DNA from: Actinomyces vulturis
GTDB taxonomy: Bacteria; Actinomycetota; Actinomycetes; Actinomycetales; Actinomycetaceae
Reading direction: 5' to 3'
NCBI RefSeq assembly: GCF_001687305.1
Contig: NZ_LZRK01000007.1
Location: forward strand, 1 to 49,023
DNA length: 49,023 nucleotides
Shown: positions 1-8,983 of the stretch, in pieces
Layout: each line of letters begins with the position of its first letter
Position numbering within the stretch: the first letter of the stretch is position 1
Notes under the pieces: generated by a model
Seen by the model: the letters and a program-made list of their open reading frames with translations, nothing else
Database searches by the model: none
Told to the model about the DNA's origin: nothing
Program-made: the position numbers and the translations under genes

Positions 1-126
1 GAGCCACTTGGCTATCGGTGTAGGGTAAGGCTCTAAAAGTGGCTCAGTTTTCCTGCTAGACCCCTTAACGGGCATGTTGCGTTTTTGAGCAAGGCGGAGA
101 AAAGCAGCCAGCGCAAGGGCTTTTAG
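1..126. other. Gene-free left edge with one inverted repeat
   Basis: No credible reading frame is seen. Bases 1-9 and 37-45 form a 9-bp perfect inverted repeat with a 27-nt loop. It may be the end of a transcript that enters from the left. No copy of the tRNA 3' end found at 48934-48966 is visible here, so the left attachment site seems to lie outside the window. Confidence 0.4.
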
Positions 127-177
127 AAAATATGTAGGCTCATACCCCGTAGGGGTATGAGCCTACATATTTTTTCA
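127..177. terminator. Very strong intrinsic terminator
   Basis: Positions 127-148 and 152-173 form a 22-bp perfect stem with a 3-nt loop. The outer stem is A-rich on the left and T-rich on the right, so it can work in both directions. It separates whatever lies on the left from the lipoprotein pair. Confidence 0.85.
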
Positions 178-338
178 CCGGCCTTTTATCGGTTCCAGGC
201 TACGCAACGCTGTGATCTGGCTGCCCCTGGCAGTGCATATTTATTCATTCGTGAATAATTGTGGCCCATCTCGTACCTCATCGGCACAATACAAGCCGCC
301 GAATCTAAGTGAAAGCAATCACTTCTTTATTTATCTTG

Positions 339-375
339 TTGTCATTGCTTGTCATTGTGTTTTATGACATAGTAT
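339..375 (+). promoter_or_regulatory. Putative sigma-70-type promoter of the lipoprotein pair; repeated TTGTCATTG
   Basis: TTGTCA at 349-354 and TAGTAT at 370-375, with a 15-nt spacer, are a plausible -35/-10 pair for the gene at 412. The nonamer TTGTCATTG occurs twice in direct repeat (339-347, 349-357). Its inverse occurs near the integrase end of the element (about 48815), so these could instead be integrase arm sites. The rest of 178-411 shows nothing else I can name. Confidence 0.4.
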
Positions 376-411
376 TGGCATACGCGCTTTTAACTCCGAA
401 AGGCTTTATCA

Positions 412-912
412 ATGAAGCGTCTGTCTCGCAGCCTCATTGCCCTAGCAGCAATTGCTCTGTGTGCCTCATGTGGTTCTAATAACGCCGCCACAGACACCTC
501 TGGCGATCAGGATGCGTCTGCGCCTGTCCAACAGGTTCAGAACGAGGGCATCAACAATACAGATCCACGTGTTGCATACACTCAAATCGTGGCTGACCTC
601 ATTGATAAAAACTACGATGAGGTTGGGAAAGTCATGCTTTCTGAAAACCCACCACTTCACATGCCAGATGATTACAAGCTTACTAAATGCGAATCGGGCT
701 GCTCAGAGATTGCTGAAAAGGTTCTCGACTTCCACCGTGACGAATGTCTGAACGACAAATATATTGACCCTAATACTGTTGATGTCCAGAGGTTTACGGA
801 CAACGACGAGGTGCACGAAGATCCTAATGGTCGAGTCGCACTTGTTGGTCAAAACCCCTGTAAATTGAAAATGGTTCAAGAAGATGGACGTTGGTACGTC
901 CAGCGTCCATAG
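412..912 (+). CDS. Small secreted lipoprotein A
   Basis: A 166-residue protein with a lipoprotein signal peptide: basic start, hydrophobic stretch and lipobox LCASC, so Cys20 would be lipidated and the protein anchored outside the membrane. The mature part begins with a Ser/Thr/Gln-rich linker. A compact domain follows with a CESGC motif and a C-terminal strand ending in a DGRWYV motif, reminiscent of NTF2-like or DUF4878-type lipoproteins. A GAAAGG ribosome site precedes the start. The next gene is a diverged paralogue 8 nt downstream, so the two form an operon. Function is unknown; surface exclusion or envelope protection would fit an element-borne lipoprotein but is speculative. Confidence 0.8.
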   Translation: MKRLSRSLIALAAIALCASCGSNNAATDTSGDQDASAPVQQVQNEGINNTDPRVAYTQIVADLIDKNYDEVGKVMLSENPPLHMPDDYKLTKCESGCSEIAEKVLDFHRDECLNDKYIDPNTVDVQRFTDNDEVHEDPNGRVALVGQNPCKLKMVQEDGRWYVQRP

Positions 913-920
913 GAGAAACA

Positions 921-1325
921 ATGAAACGTTTAGCAACCACTGCTGTTGCTCTAGCAACAATTGCCCTATGTGCATCGTGCGGGGGTGGCGTAAGCCAGAG
1001 TAGCCCAGAAAATCTTTACAAAGATGTGGCTCAGGCTCGACACGACGGAGATTTTTCTAAAATCGCTTCCGTGACCATGATGAATGCCAGTTCCCTTGAC
1101 GACGAGGGAGGCTCAAAGGTTGAAACGTGCAGCAGCGGGTGTGAGGACATCATTAAAAAGATCATCTCCGATGACTGCGCTCAAACCATGAACGATGCCA
1201 AAAACATCGCCTTTGAACCGAACGGCGAAAGTGACAAAACCGGATACGTTTCAGGTGACGATCAGTGCGATCTGCTCGTAACCCAGTATGACGGTAAATG
1301 GTGGATCGTTAACCAGTTCAACTGA
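921..1325 (+). CDS. Small secreted lipoprotein B, paralogue of A
   Basis: 134 residues. The start at 921 is chosen because AGGAGAAACA lies just upstream; an in-frame start at 891 would overlap the previous gene and put residues before the signal peptide. Signal peptide and lipobox LCASC match lipoprotein A almost exactly. The mature domain keeps the CxSGC pair (CSSGC), two later Cys residues and a C-terminal DGKWWIV strand. This suggests a tandem duplication followed by divergence, with possible disulfides. A strong terminator follows directly. Function unknown. Confidence 0.8.
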   Translation: MKRLATTAVALATIALCASCGGGVSQSSPENLYKDVAQARHDGDFSKIASVTMMNASSLDDEGGSKVETCSSGCEDIIKKIISDDCAQTMNDAKNIAFEPNGESDKTGYVSGDDQCDLLVTQYDGKWWIVNQFN

Positions 1326-1367
1326 AAAAATATCCGCTAGGTTCCAAATCACCTAGCGGATATTTTT
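1326..1367. terminator. Bidirectional terminator between convergent genes
   Basis: A 17-bp perfect stem (1326-1342 with 1351-1367) and an 8-nt loop, flanked by A and T runs. It ends both the lipoprotein operon (+) and the long conjugation operon (-), whose last stop codon lies inside it. Confidence 0.9.
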
Positions 1368-4300
1368 AGTCAAACCACTGTTCCTCATTGGGGAGGGGCA
1401 GGTCTGCTAAATATGCGGGAGTTTCTGGAACAATGTCTGGATCAGGCATATAAGACTCTACCGGTGGTTCCATCTGGTTGATGACTTGCTGGGCCTGAGA
1501 GTTTTCGTATGACTGACGGTAATTGTTCAAGATGTTGCGAGCCAAAGCGTCGTCTGGCTCAGTCGAAACCGGCTCAACATCGAAACCGCCAATGTCGTAG
1601 TCAACCGGTTCCTCCATTGGAGGCAGATAATCGACGCTCGCGGCATTCTCCGGCATTACAGAGTCAATATCTTCGACATTTTCAGGCACGGAATCAAAGA
1701 CTGTTGGCAGCGCACCTGTCTCGATTTCAGCGCCATCTGGATGAACATCAGCCGGGAAATCTGGTTCACTTGCGACAAGATCAGAAACCGGAGGAGCGAA
1801 GTCAGACATTGGGCCAAACTTTCTTGTTGCTTCCTCAATACTTATGCCGCCAACCGGAACTGGATTGATTCTCGGCCCGGTTTGTACCGGCTTGTTGGCT
1901 TCAATGATGCTCTTCTTCTGCCTCTCCCATGCTTTATCGCTCTTGAAAGCCATATCGCCCAGTTGCTTTGCAGCAGACAATGGTCGAGCAGCCTGTTTGC
2001 CCACATACATGCCTGTACGAGCAGTTAGTGTGGTTGCCCCAAGACCGATCTTGGCTCCAAGCGCTGCGGTCTTACCAGTGATTGCCACCGCGCGTCCTGC
2101 TGGCGTGGCCATTGCTGATGCAACCTTCGCACCAGCATAGGCTTTAGCAGACTGGACTTTAGCGGCTCCCGCTACCCCTGCTGCACCGATACGGCCAGCA
2201 GCACTTGCGCCAGCTGCACTGACGCGGCCAGCGGCACTAGCCACGCCTTGACCAACTCGGCTTGCCGCCACTGCTCCTGCACCGGCAGCAGCCATTGCGC
2301 CGACCTTGTGTGCAGCAGCAGAGTTTCTTGCCTTATTCAGACCGCCAATAGCCCGATCAATCTCAGGCACGGCGCGAACCTTGCCGTAGACCTCACGTGC
2401 TTTCAGACCAGCACCGCTTGCTGCTTGACCAACCTTGCTACCAGCAACAGCCTTCACCGCGCGCTGTTTGAGAACACCGAACTTGCCCACTTCTTCTTCA
2501 GATTCACTGCCAATATCATCGACAGAATTGTTATCTGCAAAACCAGTGTTTTGTAGTTCTTCTGTTGCTGAGCGTGGCTTTTCTCCACCGATACGGCCAC
2601 CACCAGGAGCCGTACTAGGTGTAGAGTTTTGAGCCTTTTCGATGCCTTCCTTCAGGTCGCTTCGGCGGCTACGCAAATTGTCTAAAGCGTTAACTGCACC
2701 AGCACCTGCTGCGCCAATCAACCCGCCACGCAGTGCCGCCCCACCCCAGGACTTCATACCGCTGGGGGAGAAAGGACTTGGTGCACCAAGTGTCTTGAAA
2801 ATCTTGTGAAGCATGTAGACAGCGATCAGCGGTCCGACAGATGTAAACAGCAGTGAGCCGATTTCACCAGGGCCGAATGTGGCCACACCGAGTTTAGAAA
2901 TTAGCATGGTCACGCTCATGACAAACGACAAGATCATGCCTGCACCAGAGGCTAAAAATGATGCGCCAACAATCTGTATGCTCACTTTTTTAATAGGCTC
3001 AATATGGCTGCCTGGTGCTAGGGCTTTCATTCCTGCAACGAACAGTGACAAGATGCAGAACACCAGAATCAGTTTTGTACCTGCCTGGATTGCTGCCAGC
3101 AGGACAAAAACAGCCATGATGATCAGCGAGCCAATGGCAAAAAAGATGGTTGTTGCCATCGATGAAGAATTGCCCTTGCCATGCAGGGAAGTCACATAGT
3201 TGTAGGCGGCTGGATACTGGCCAGCACGTTCTTTCACCTTGTCAGCGTCGTCTTTCCACTCAAGGGTTGAACTGCCAATCTCTCCGCCGGTCCACCATGC
3301 CTTACAGTCATCATCGGAGATGCCAATATCACTCCACTGCGTTGTTCGCGCCAAAGCGTTTTCTGGCCCGGTTGGCACACATGCAGCCCAACCAACCAAC
3401 GCACGGTCAGTGGTCTGTGTGTCGTCCATTTTCATTGCGTTGGTAGGCTTCGTTGAACATTCGCTTCCGTCAGCCTTCTTTGTGCAACCAACGATGAAAT
3501 CACTGCTGTATTCGCCGCCGGTTGATTGGCCTAAAAACTGTGCAAAGTAGTTTCGACTAACAGAGTTGCCCATTTCTCCTGCTTCTGGATAGAAGCAGAA
3601 GATTTTGTCTGCGTAGGGGTTGTCAGATCCAAACTGTTCAGTTACCCATGCTGGTAGCGCAGAGCCTTCCCACAGTTTTGAGAGGGTCAAAGGCATTGTT
3701 GCTGAAGTTTTGGTAGCGCCAAACGCTGTGGTGTATTTGCCATGTAAAAACTCAATGTAGCCAGTATGGGCTTCATCGCCGCTACACATGACTTCAGTAT
3801 CGAACAATGCTTTCCCATCATAAACATTAACGTAGCCTGAACTGTTGGGATCTCCGCCAGCGGTTGTGAGCATGGTTGTAGTGAATGAAGCTGAAGCGTC
3901 AACAACCGCATTTGTTTTTGTCACCCACCACCACGGAGAAAAACGGCCAGGTGTGGTATCTGTCGATGCCCCCGCACCGCTAATCATGAGCATGATGAAG
4001 GCCAGTACGACGATCCTGGAAAAAACACTTTTCACCACTGCTGCGGCCAACATGCCTCTGCGCATATCAAGTAAGGCAGAGATGATTGTCCATGCCATCA
4101 AAATGGCGATCAGACCTGAGCTTGAAAAAATCTCGCCCAGCGAGCCGACGAAAGAATCAATGGGATGTCCCATTGAGTCCATGGGGCAAAAACGGCCAGA
4201 AGCAAATAGTGCAGATGAGCCAATGCGCCACATGGAGTTGCCAAACCCCATGATGTTCGACTGGACGCTGTTGCGAGAAACTTTTTCGCTCACGTCAGAT

Positions 4301-4596
4301 GTGGATTTAGCATCAAGACGAGAGTGGAACGAATCGACAGAATCTCCCCAGCGGTTAATAGGGAGAAGATTCGATGTTGAAGCGGCTGTTGAACCAATAC
4401 ACGGATTAGTCGATGTGGACAGAGCAGGATCTGGCGCACCAGGATCATCGTAAGGGTCAACTTCGTCCATTGGCAAAAACATCACTTGCGCTGCCTGGGC
4501 ATGGTTAATGTTAGCCGAGGCAGGAGCGATCATCAGCCCTAAAAGACCTACGGAAATGATGATTCCAAGAACGATTTTTTCAAGCCGCTTCAGCAT
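1366..4596 (-). CDS. VirB6/TrbL-like polytopic conjugation channel protein
   Basis: 1076 residues from the ATG at 4596, 4 nt after the previous stop. This start gives a clean Sec signal peptide (MLKRLEK, hydrophobic core, APASA cleavage region). Hydrophobic segments lie at about residues 160-178 and 192-210, and a cluster of four to five at about 470-600. Between them is a large Cys-containing, presumably extracellular domain of about 250 residues. The C-terminal ~470 residues are cytoplasmic-looking: an Ala/Gly-rich, helical low-complexity stretch (about 705-850), then an acidic Pro-rich tail. This is the layout of the long TrbL/VirB6 proteins of Gram-positive type IV secretion systems, which form the inner-membrane channel. 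It is the last gene of the transfer operon. Confidence 0.75.
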   Translation of the reverse strand: MLKRLEKIVLGIIISVGLLGLMIAPASANINHAQAAQVMFLPMDEVDPYDDPGAPDPALSTSTNPCIGSTAASTSNLLPINRWGDSVDSFHSRLDAKSTSDVSEKVSRNSVQSNIMGFGNSMWRIGSSALFASGRFCPMDSMGHPIDSFVGSLGEIFSSSGLIAILMAWTIISALLDMRRGMLAAAVVKSVFSRIVVLAFIMLMISGAGASTDTTPGRFSPWWWVTKTNAVVDASASFTTTMLTTAGGDPNSSGYVNVYDGKALFDTEVMCSGDEAHTGYIEFLHGKYTTAFGATKTSATMPLTLSKLWEGSALPAWVTEQFGSDNPYADKIFCFYPEAGEMGNSVSRNYFAQFLGQSTGGEYSSDFIVGCTKKADGSECSTKPTNAMKMDDTQTTDRALVGWAACVPTGPENALARTTQWSDIGISDDDCKAWWTGGEIGSSTLEWKDDADKVKERAGQYPAAYNYVTSLHGKGNSSSMATTIFFAIGSLIIMAVFVLLAAIQAGTKLILVFCILSLFVAGMKALAPGSHIEPIKKVSIQIVGASFLASGAGMILSFVMSVTMLISKLGVATFGPGEIGSLLFTSVGPLIAVYMLHKIFKTLGAPSPFSPSGMKSWGGAALRGGLIGAAGAGAVNALDNLRSRRSDLKEGIEKAQNSTPSTAPGGGRIGGEKPRSATEELQNTGFADNNSVDDIGSESEEEVGKFGVLKQRAVKAVAGSKVGQAASGAGLKAREVYGKVRAVPEIDRAIGGLNKARNSAAAHKVGAMAAAGAGAVAASRVGQGVASAAGRVSAAGASAAGRIGAAGVAGAAKVQSAKAYAGAKVASAMATPAGRAVAITGKTAALGAKIGLGATTLTARTGMYVGKQAARPLSAAKQLGDMAFKSDKAWERQKKSIIEANKPVQTGPRINPVPVGGISIEEATRKFGPMSDFAPPVSDLVASEPDFPADVHPDGAEIETGALPTVFDSVPENVEDIDSVMPENAASVDYLPPMEEPVDYDIGGFDVEPVSTEPDDALARNILNNYRQSYENSQAQQVINQMEPPVESYMPDPDIVPETPAYLADLPLPNEEQWFD

Positions 4597-4600
4597 ATTC

Positions 4601-4966
4601 TCATCGCTTAACAATCGGTGTGCACGAGGGCACGAGACGAACAAAACTCGTTGGATTCATGTCGAGTTTGACGTTAGAGCACAAAAACTGTTCGTTACGG
4701 CTTCGCGTTTTGAGTGCCATCTTTTTCCATGGGGCTTCAACGTCATCAACCATGAGAAAAATGGCTAAAGGCGGGCAAACAATCGTGAACAGCAAAGACA
4801 TTGGGCCGAGAATGACAAGGGTAAGAGCAGTAAGAAAAATGCCCGTCAAACCGCCATACATAATCGGTCGAATCCAGGTTGCGGGAATCTGGGTGTAGCC
4901 GATCATGGTGGTACGTGCCTTATCTGCGCGAACCCCTGTCATCTCAGTGAGGTCGTACATCGCCAT
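4601..4966 (-). CDS. Two-TM conjugation protein, VirB3/PrgI/TcpE-like
   Basis: 121 residues. The ATG at 4966 is preferred over longer versions because it follows the stop of the upstream gene by one base, giving tight coupling. Two adjacent hydrophobic segments (about residues 34-75) form a hairpin, then a basic C-terminal tail. Size, topology and position between a pilin-like gene and the TrbL-like gene fit the VirB3/PrgI/TcpE group, which docks on VirB4. Sequence similarity is too weak to choose among them. Confidence 0.6.
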   Translation of the reverse strand: MAMYDLTEMTGVRADKARTTMIGYTQIPATWIRPIMYGGLTGIFLTALTLVILGPMSLLFTIVCPPLAIFLMVDDVEAPWKKMALKTRSRNEQFLCSNVKLDMNPTSFVRLVPSCTPIVKR

Positions 4967-4967
4967 A

Positions 4968-5288
4968 TCAGAGCGATTCGACCCCGTGGATGATGATGTT
5001 GATAGCACCACCCAGAATTTTGAGCAGAATCGGGATAATGCCCTTTGGCGCGACACAGATACCGCCAATGAGCAGGGGCCAGAAGAATGTCTTGGCATCT
5101 TGGCCATTGACGCTTCCGCCGCGACGCTTTTGGAACAACCATGTGACTAAAGTGGCAAGCAAAATTACAATGCCAACATAAGAAATAGCGGTCCACAAGC
5201 CTTGGGCGTTGATCGCGCCTTCAATAGCGTCGAGCAACTTGTTAAAAGGTTCGACGAAATCAACCTTTTCACTTGCCATGGGTAGCAT
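4968..5288 (-). CDS. VirB2/TrbC-like small membrane protein (pilin-like)
   Basis: 106 residues from the ATG at 5288, which has an AAAGGA ribosome site; the longer in-frame start would run across the class 2 promoter motif. An amphipathic N-terminal region is followed by a hydrophobic helix (about 35-54), a short basic loop (KRRGG), then a second hydrophobic region with an IIPILLKILGG stretch. The two-helix layout and operon place fit VirB2/TrbC-type subunits. A class 2 motif at 5331-5343 suggests its own promoter inside the operon. Confidence 0.55.
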   Translation of the reverse strand: MLPMASEKVDFVEPFNKLLDAIEGAINAQGLWTAISYVGIVILLATLVTWLFQKRRGGSVNGQDAKTFFWPLLIGGICVAPKGIIPILLKILGGAINIIIHGVESL

Positions 5289-5330
5289 TGTTTTTCCTTT
5301 GCAGGTGTGAATGTGCCTTACACCCATGAC

Positions 5331-5343
5331 ACATGTGGACATG
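5331..5343 (-). promoter_or_regulatory. Class 2 motif (TGTCCACATGT)
   Basis: One of four exact copies of this 11-mer in the window, each upstream of a minus-strand gene or operon. Here it precedes the pilin-like gene by about 43 nt and lies in a short gap, so an internal promoter of the transfer operon is likely. Confidence 0.6.
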
Positions 5344-5354
5344 GGGGTACATAA

Positions 5355-5555
5355 TCACCTGTGCGGATATATACCGGATCGTAGAGCACGCACAGTTTGA
5401 ACTACATCACGGTCTGTTGCCATGGAAACATCAAAATTATTGATCTTATCTAAAACCTCATTCATCCCAAGGCGCGCAACGGGTTTACCAGCATTTTTTG
5501 CTATGAATTTGCCGTTACGCGCCCTGGGGTGAGCTGAGATGTCAAAGTTGGTCAT
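5355..5555 (-). CDS. Small soluble protein of unknown function
   Basis: 66 residues, basic at the N terminus, no signal peptide or membrane segment. Its ATG overlaps the stop codon of the VirB4 gene (ATGA), so it is translationally coupled to it. I do not recognise the family. Conserved position between VirB4 and pilin-like genes would be the first thing to look at in relatives. Confidence 0.65.
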   Translation of the reverse strand: MTNFDISAHPRARNGKFIAKNAGKPVARLGMNEVLDKINNFDVSMATDRDVVQTVRALRSGIYPHR

Positions 5556-8500
5556 GATGTCATCTGTGCGGATCTGCGCGCGCGAAGCACAGCAGCGTTG
5601 GTTGTTGCCGCCTCCAGGAACGAGGGTGGCAAGACAATCTCAATGGGTACGAAACGACCGTCAAGGTCCATGTAAAACCCAATCGTGCCACGCAACAGTG
5701 CACCAGTGTCAGGGTCTTTCAAGTGGCGCATAGAAGACCAGTTGGGTTGGGTTGCTGTGCCTTCACCGCGTGTGGCTTTAGCACGTAAACGAGCAAGACG
5801 ATCCTCATTACACAAAGTCTTGTCAAACAGGCGTAAAGCCGCTTCTGCTTCAATCTCTGAGTCCACCGGCAAAATCACGCCGCGAGAAAAGTAGCCCTCA
5901 ATACCGGCGTTAATCGCTTCAGTGACCTTCTGGTTATACATAATGATGTCTACGCCAAACTCACGGCACAAACGACCAGCACGATCCAACTCGTCTGGAC
6001 CTGCCATCATGAATGTCCATGCCTCATCGAGCTGCAATGTTCCGCCACGCTCTTGCAGAGCGAAAATGCAGGAGTTCACAACGCTACGCACCAGTGTCAA
6101 GGCAATACGGTTTGAAAGTGTTTCATTGCCTTTAACTACCGTGACTTCAGAGGGCAGGTCGAGCGGAGTGCGACCAACCTGTATATGAGTCCAGCCACGG
6201 AAGTTTGACAGTGTTGGTCCGTCATTGCTGAAACCGACGAAGGAGCGGAACTGGGGAGATGAGTTGGCCGCTTTAATAATCGGATCAACAAGTTCTGGTG
6301 TGGCGTAGCCGTTTTGTCGCGCCCACATGAGAGCACCGCCAGTAGAACGGAACCCGGCCATGGCTCCGGCGTAAAGCGCACTACCCAAATCAACTTCGTG
6401 CATGCCACGAGCCGCCTGAGTACCCCAGGGGTTAATGTTCAAAATGTTGGTGGCACATTGATGCACTGCTGCCTCAATAGATTGAGAGTAACGTAACGGA
6501 TCAAAGATCCCCTCAGCACTCATCAAATCTGACAGGTCAATGAGTCGACCGCCAGTTGCGTTGACAATGTTTTCAGCACTAGACATTGGCTTTGGGCCGA
6601 AAGAAATTACGTCTAATCCGGCACGTGAAATCAACTGACTTACGCGATAAAGCAGCATGGTGTTGGATGTTGGCAAACATCCGTCGATTAGGTAAGTGTG
6701 GCTATCGTTGTCCACACTCAAGCAGCGTCCGGCAACAGTTGGAGCATGTGAAATATCGACGATGTGAATCCACTTGTCGGTGCGATCCACTCTGACTTGG
6801 TAAACATGGCCGTCATAAACCGGCTTATAAACCTTGTAGCCAAGAGTTTGTGCCAGTTGCACATACGATTGCGCGGTTTGCTTGTAAGCAGTGCGCAACA
6901 CATCGCCACCATTTTCTTGTGCAATGGCATCGTAGACAGACTGCCGGATAGAGATGTTGGCACGCATGATTGAAGTAGCCACAGAGATACCGTTACCACC
7001 AAACCCGCATGTGTTGACGCAGCGTTTACCCAACCCTCGTTGAGCAATCATGCGCCCGTAACTGTGCGGGTCTTCAAGCACAAGGTGGTTGTCAACATCT
7101 AAAGGATCGGCCACACGGATAGCCCACTTGCGCTCGATTAGCGCTTCAATGTGTGAAGTGGTCAAACGCTGGTTAATACCAATAACACCGTTGTATCGCT
7201 CAATGAGTCGAGTTTCGAGGGCTTTAACGCTTTGATCGTCAACAAGGTTGAGTTCAATGTCAGCCATCGTCAAGCCGGTTGCTTGGCTGGCTTGCTCCAA
7301 TGTCGTAATGGAACCGTCAGTGATTCCGTCATGAAGAATCTTTGCTGTATCAAGAAGAGGTTGGCGATCAAAAACACCACTTTCACGTGACTGGTGATCG
7401 CTAACGAGCCACTGATGATCGACGCATGAAACCTGCTTAAAACCTGTGTCAAAAAGCATGGTTCGCATCGACAGTTTTTCGTCAATATCAGACAGGCTTG
7501 TGACGCGGGTGGGCTTGCCGTCCATACCAAGTAGAGTCGTCCCAGGCTTGACTAGGCGTAAAGGAATCTTGCCGTGTGGTGTTTCCAGCAGCGTATTTAG
7601 TGGAAGTTTTTTACCAGATCCGGTTGCACCCACTACTGCGGTAAACGGCGCGGTGTCATCGTCACCAGCACGAGACGGTGTGAAACCTGCGGCCTGGCGG
7701 TCATTTTCTGTGAACCCAAGAATCACCGGACTAGATGGACCATCACCGACAATAGAAACATCTGCAATCCCAGAACATGACACCATTTGCATAGGCCAGT
7801 CTTTAACGTGCGGGTTTTCTAGCACATTGGAGCACAACTGAGTTTCTTCAAGCATGAAGTCTTGTCGGCCCACACGGGGAACCATTGATAGACCGATTTC
7901 TTTACCAATGGTTGTCGGATCAAGCCACTGTCCATCCATAGCAACAGTGACGCGTGTCTGGGTCAAGGTTGGGGGACCACCGACGGCGTAAGCATTTTCT
8001 GCTGCTGCCAGATTGGCTGCGGCCTGTTCAGCCTCAGCCTTATCCATTTTGCCTTTCGCTTGAGATTCACGAATGTCACCTTCGTACTGGCGGCGGTGAC
8101 GACGCATTTCACTGCGTGTGACATCTGGCGGCTCGACACTTCCACGAATACTGATTGCCGCTGCACCACCGCGATGCAATCGTGAAGCCCAGGCAGCAAG
8201 ATCGTCTGCGTTTTTTACTTGCCATCCCAGATTTGTGTCATCAAGACAGGCCAGGGTGTAGACACGATGGCCGGGCAGATCTTGCCCCCATGTGGTGCAT
8301 TCGGTCTGGCGCTGCATGGCACGCTGAGCGATTTGTGCAGAAGAGAAAGAGGTAAAAATGTGCAGGTGATCGCCATGAGGGAGGTTGATAGTGTCAGGCC
8401 ATTGACCTTGATTCCACCAACCCATAGCGGTTTTGATTTCGTCCACTGTCGGGATTTTCAGTCCTGAACGCTTCATGGCTTGGCCGACGTTGTATCGGTC

Positions 8501-8983
8501 TTTGGTGAAGTCGTCCATGGTGGTTCCACCTTCAACAAGCATCTCTGCGATGTCGTAGATGGCTTGTTTGAACGTGTCACGCCTTGCCGTAGGAATCAGT
8601 GGTACGCCAAAAAGAACTGTTCGCTTCGAAGTTGATAGCGAGCCAAACTCCGCATTGTATGAAGAAGCAGAGGGGGTAATAGCTGGATCTGCGTGAAAAT
8701 GATCGTCTGTCACTGTGGAAAGAATGTGGAACTGACGGTAGTTGTTTTTCAACAAGGTTCGACGGCGAATTCTCCCACCCACCATGCGTGAAAGTTCCAA
8801 AAAAATGTTGTCCATAGCAACGGCACAGTTGAGACGGTCTTCGTCTGTTCGAGCATCTGTTACTGGCCCCATGGGGATTGAGCGATACAGCATGACACCG
8901 CCCGATGTGGACACCAAAAGACCAGGATCGTCACGGTCTGGCTGAGAGTAGACGAATGTGGGACGTGGCGTAACGTCTGCCAT
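5552..8983 (-). CDS. virB4: VirB4-family conjugation ATPase interrupted by an intein
   Basis: 1143 residues. The first ~450 are a VirB4/TraC N-terminal domain with a long charged coiled segment around residues 280-330. The Walker A motif GATGSGK ends at Lys458. The next 316 residues are an intein, and the ATPase resumes with TMLLYR, so that splicing restores GSGKT. The Walker B region is near residue 988 (LDEAW), followed by C-terminal VirB4 motifs. The mature enzyme would be 827 residues, normal for the family. It powers pilus or substrate transfer at the inner face of the membrane. Its start overlaps the stop of the TcpC-like gene (TAATG), and a GGAGG-type site lies before it. Confidence 0.9.
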   Translation of the reverse strand: MADVTPRPTFVYSQPDRDDPGLLVSTSGGVMLYRSIPMGPVTDARTDEDRLNCAVAMDNIFLELSRMVGGRIRRRTLLKNNYRQFHILSTVTDDHFHADPAITPSASSYNAEFGSLSTSKRTVLFGVPLIPTARRDTFKQAIYDIAEMLVEGGTTMDDFTKDRYNVGQAMKRSGLKIPTVDEIKTAMGWWNQGQWPDTINLPHGDHLHIFTSFSSAQIAQRAMQRQTECTTWGQDLPGHRVYTLACLDDTNLGWQVKNADDLAAWASRLHRGGAAAISIRGSVEPPDVTRSEMRRHRRQYEGDIRESQAKGKMDKAEAEQAAANLAAAENAYAVGGPPTLTQTRVTVAMDGQWLDPTTIGKEIGLSMVPRVGRQDFMLEETQLCSNVLENPHVKDWPMQMVSCSGIADVSIVGDGPSSPVILGFTENDRQAAGFTPSRAGDDDTAPFTAVVGATGSGKKLPLNTLLETPHGKIPLRLVKPGTTLLGMDGKPTRVTSLSDIDEKLSMRTMLFDTGFKQVSCVDHQWLVSDHQSRESGVFDRQPLLDTAKILHDGITDGSITTLEQASQATGLTMADIELNLVDDQSVKALETRLIERYNGVIGINQRLTTSHIEALIERKWAIRVADPLDVDNHLVLEDPHSYGRMIAQRGLGKRCVNTCGFGGNGISVATSIMRANISIRQSVYDAIAQENGGDVLRTAYKQTAQSYVQLAQTLGYKVYKPVYDGHVYQVRVDRTDKWIHIVDISHAPTVAGRCLSVDNDSHTYLIDGCLPTSNTMLLYRVSQLISRAGLDVISFGPKPMSSAENIVNATGGRLIDLSDLMSAEGIFDPLRYSQSIEAAVHQCATNILNINPWGTQAARGMHEVDLGSALYAGAMAGFRSTGGALMWARQNGYATPELVDPIIKAANSSPQFRSFVGFSNDGPTLSNFRGWTHIQVGRTPLDLPSEVTVVKGNETLSNRIALTLVRSVVNSCIFALQERGGTLQLDEAWTFMMAGPDELDRAGRLCREFGVDIIMYNQKVTEAINAGIEGYFSRGVILPVDSEIEAEAALRLFDKTLCNEDRLARLRAKATRGEGTATQPNWSSMRHLKDPDTGALLRGTIGFYMDLDGRFVPIEIVLPPSFLEAATTNAAVLRARRSAQMTS
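6662..7609 (-). other. Intein (class 3 type) inside the VirB4 P-loop
   Basis: Residues 459-774 (316 aa). The first residue is Lys, not Cys or Ser, and the next residues LPLNT match the usual intein start block. Block B reads VDHQW (His then Trp two residues on), block F has RCLSVD followed by a His, and the end is TSN with Thr as +1 residue. Trp (block B), Cys (block F) and Thr+1 are the WCT signature of class 3 inteins, which start splicing from the block F Cys. The middle third resembles a worn LAGLIDADG endonuclease region, without a clear LAGLIDADG helix. Confidence 0.85.

Noticed and set aside
4597-4644. Extended N terminus of the TrbL-like protein
   Set aside because: It would lie before the signal peptide and inside the upstream gene; ATG 4596 gives a clean signal sequence.
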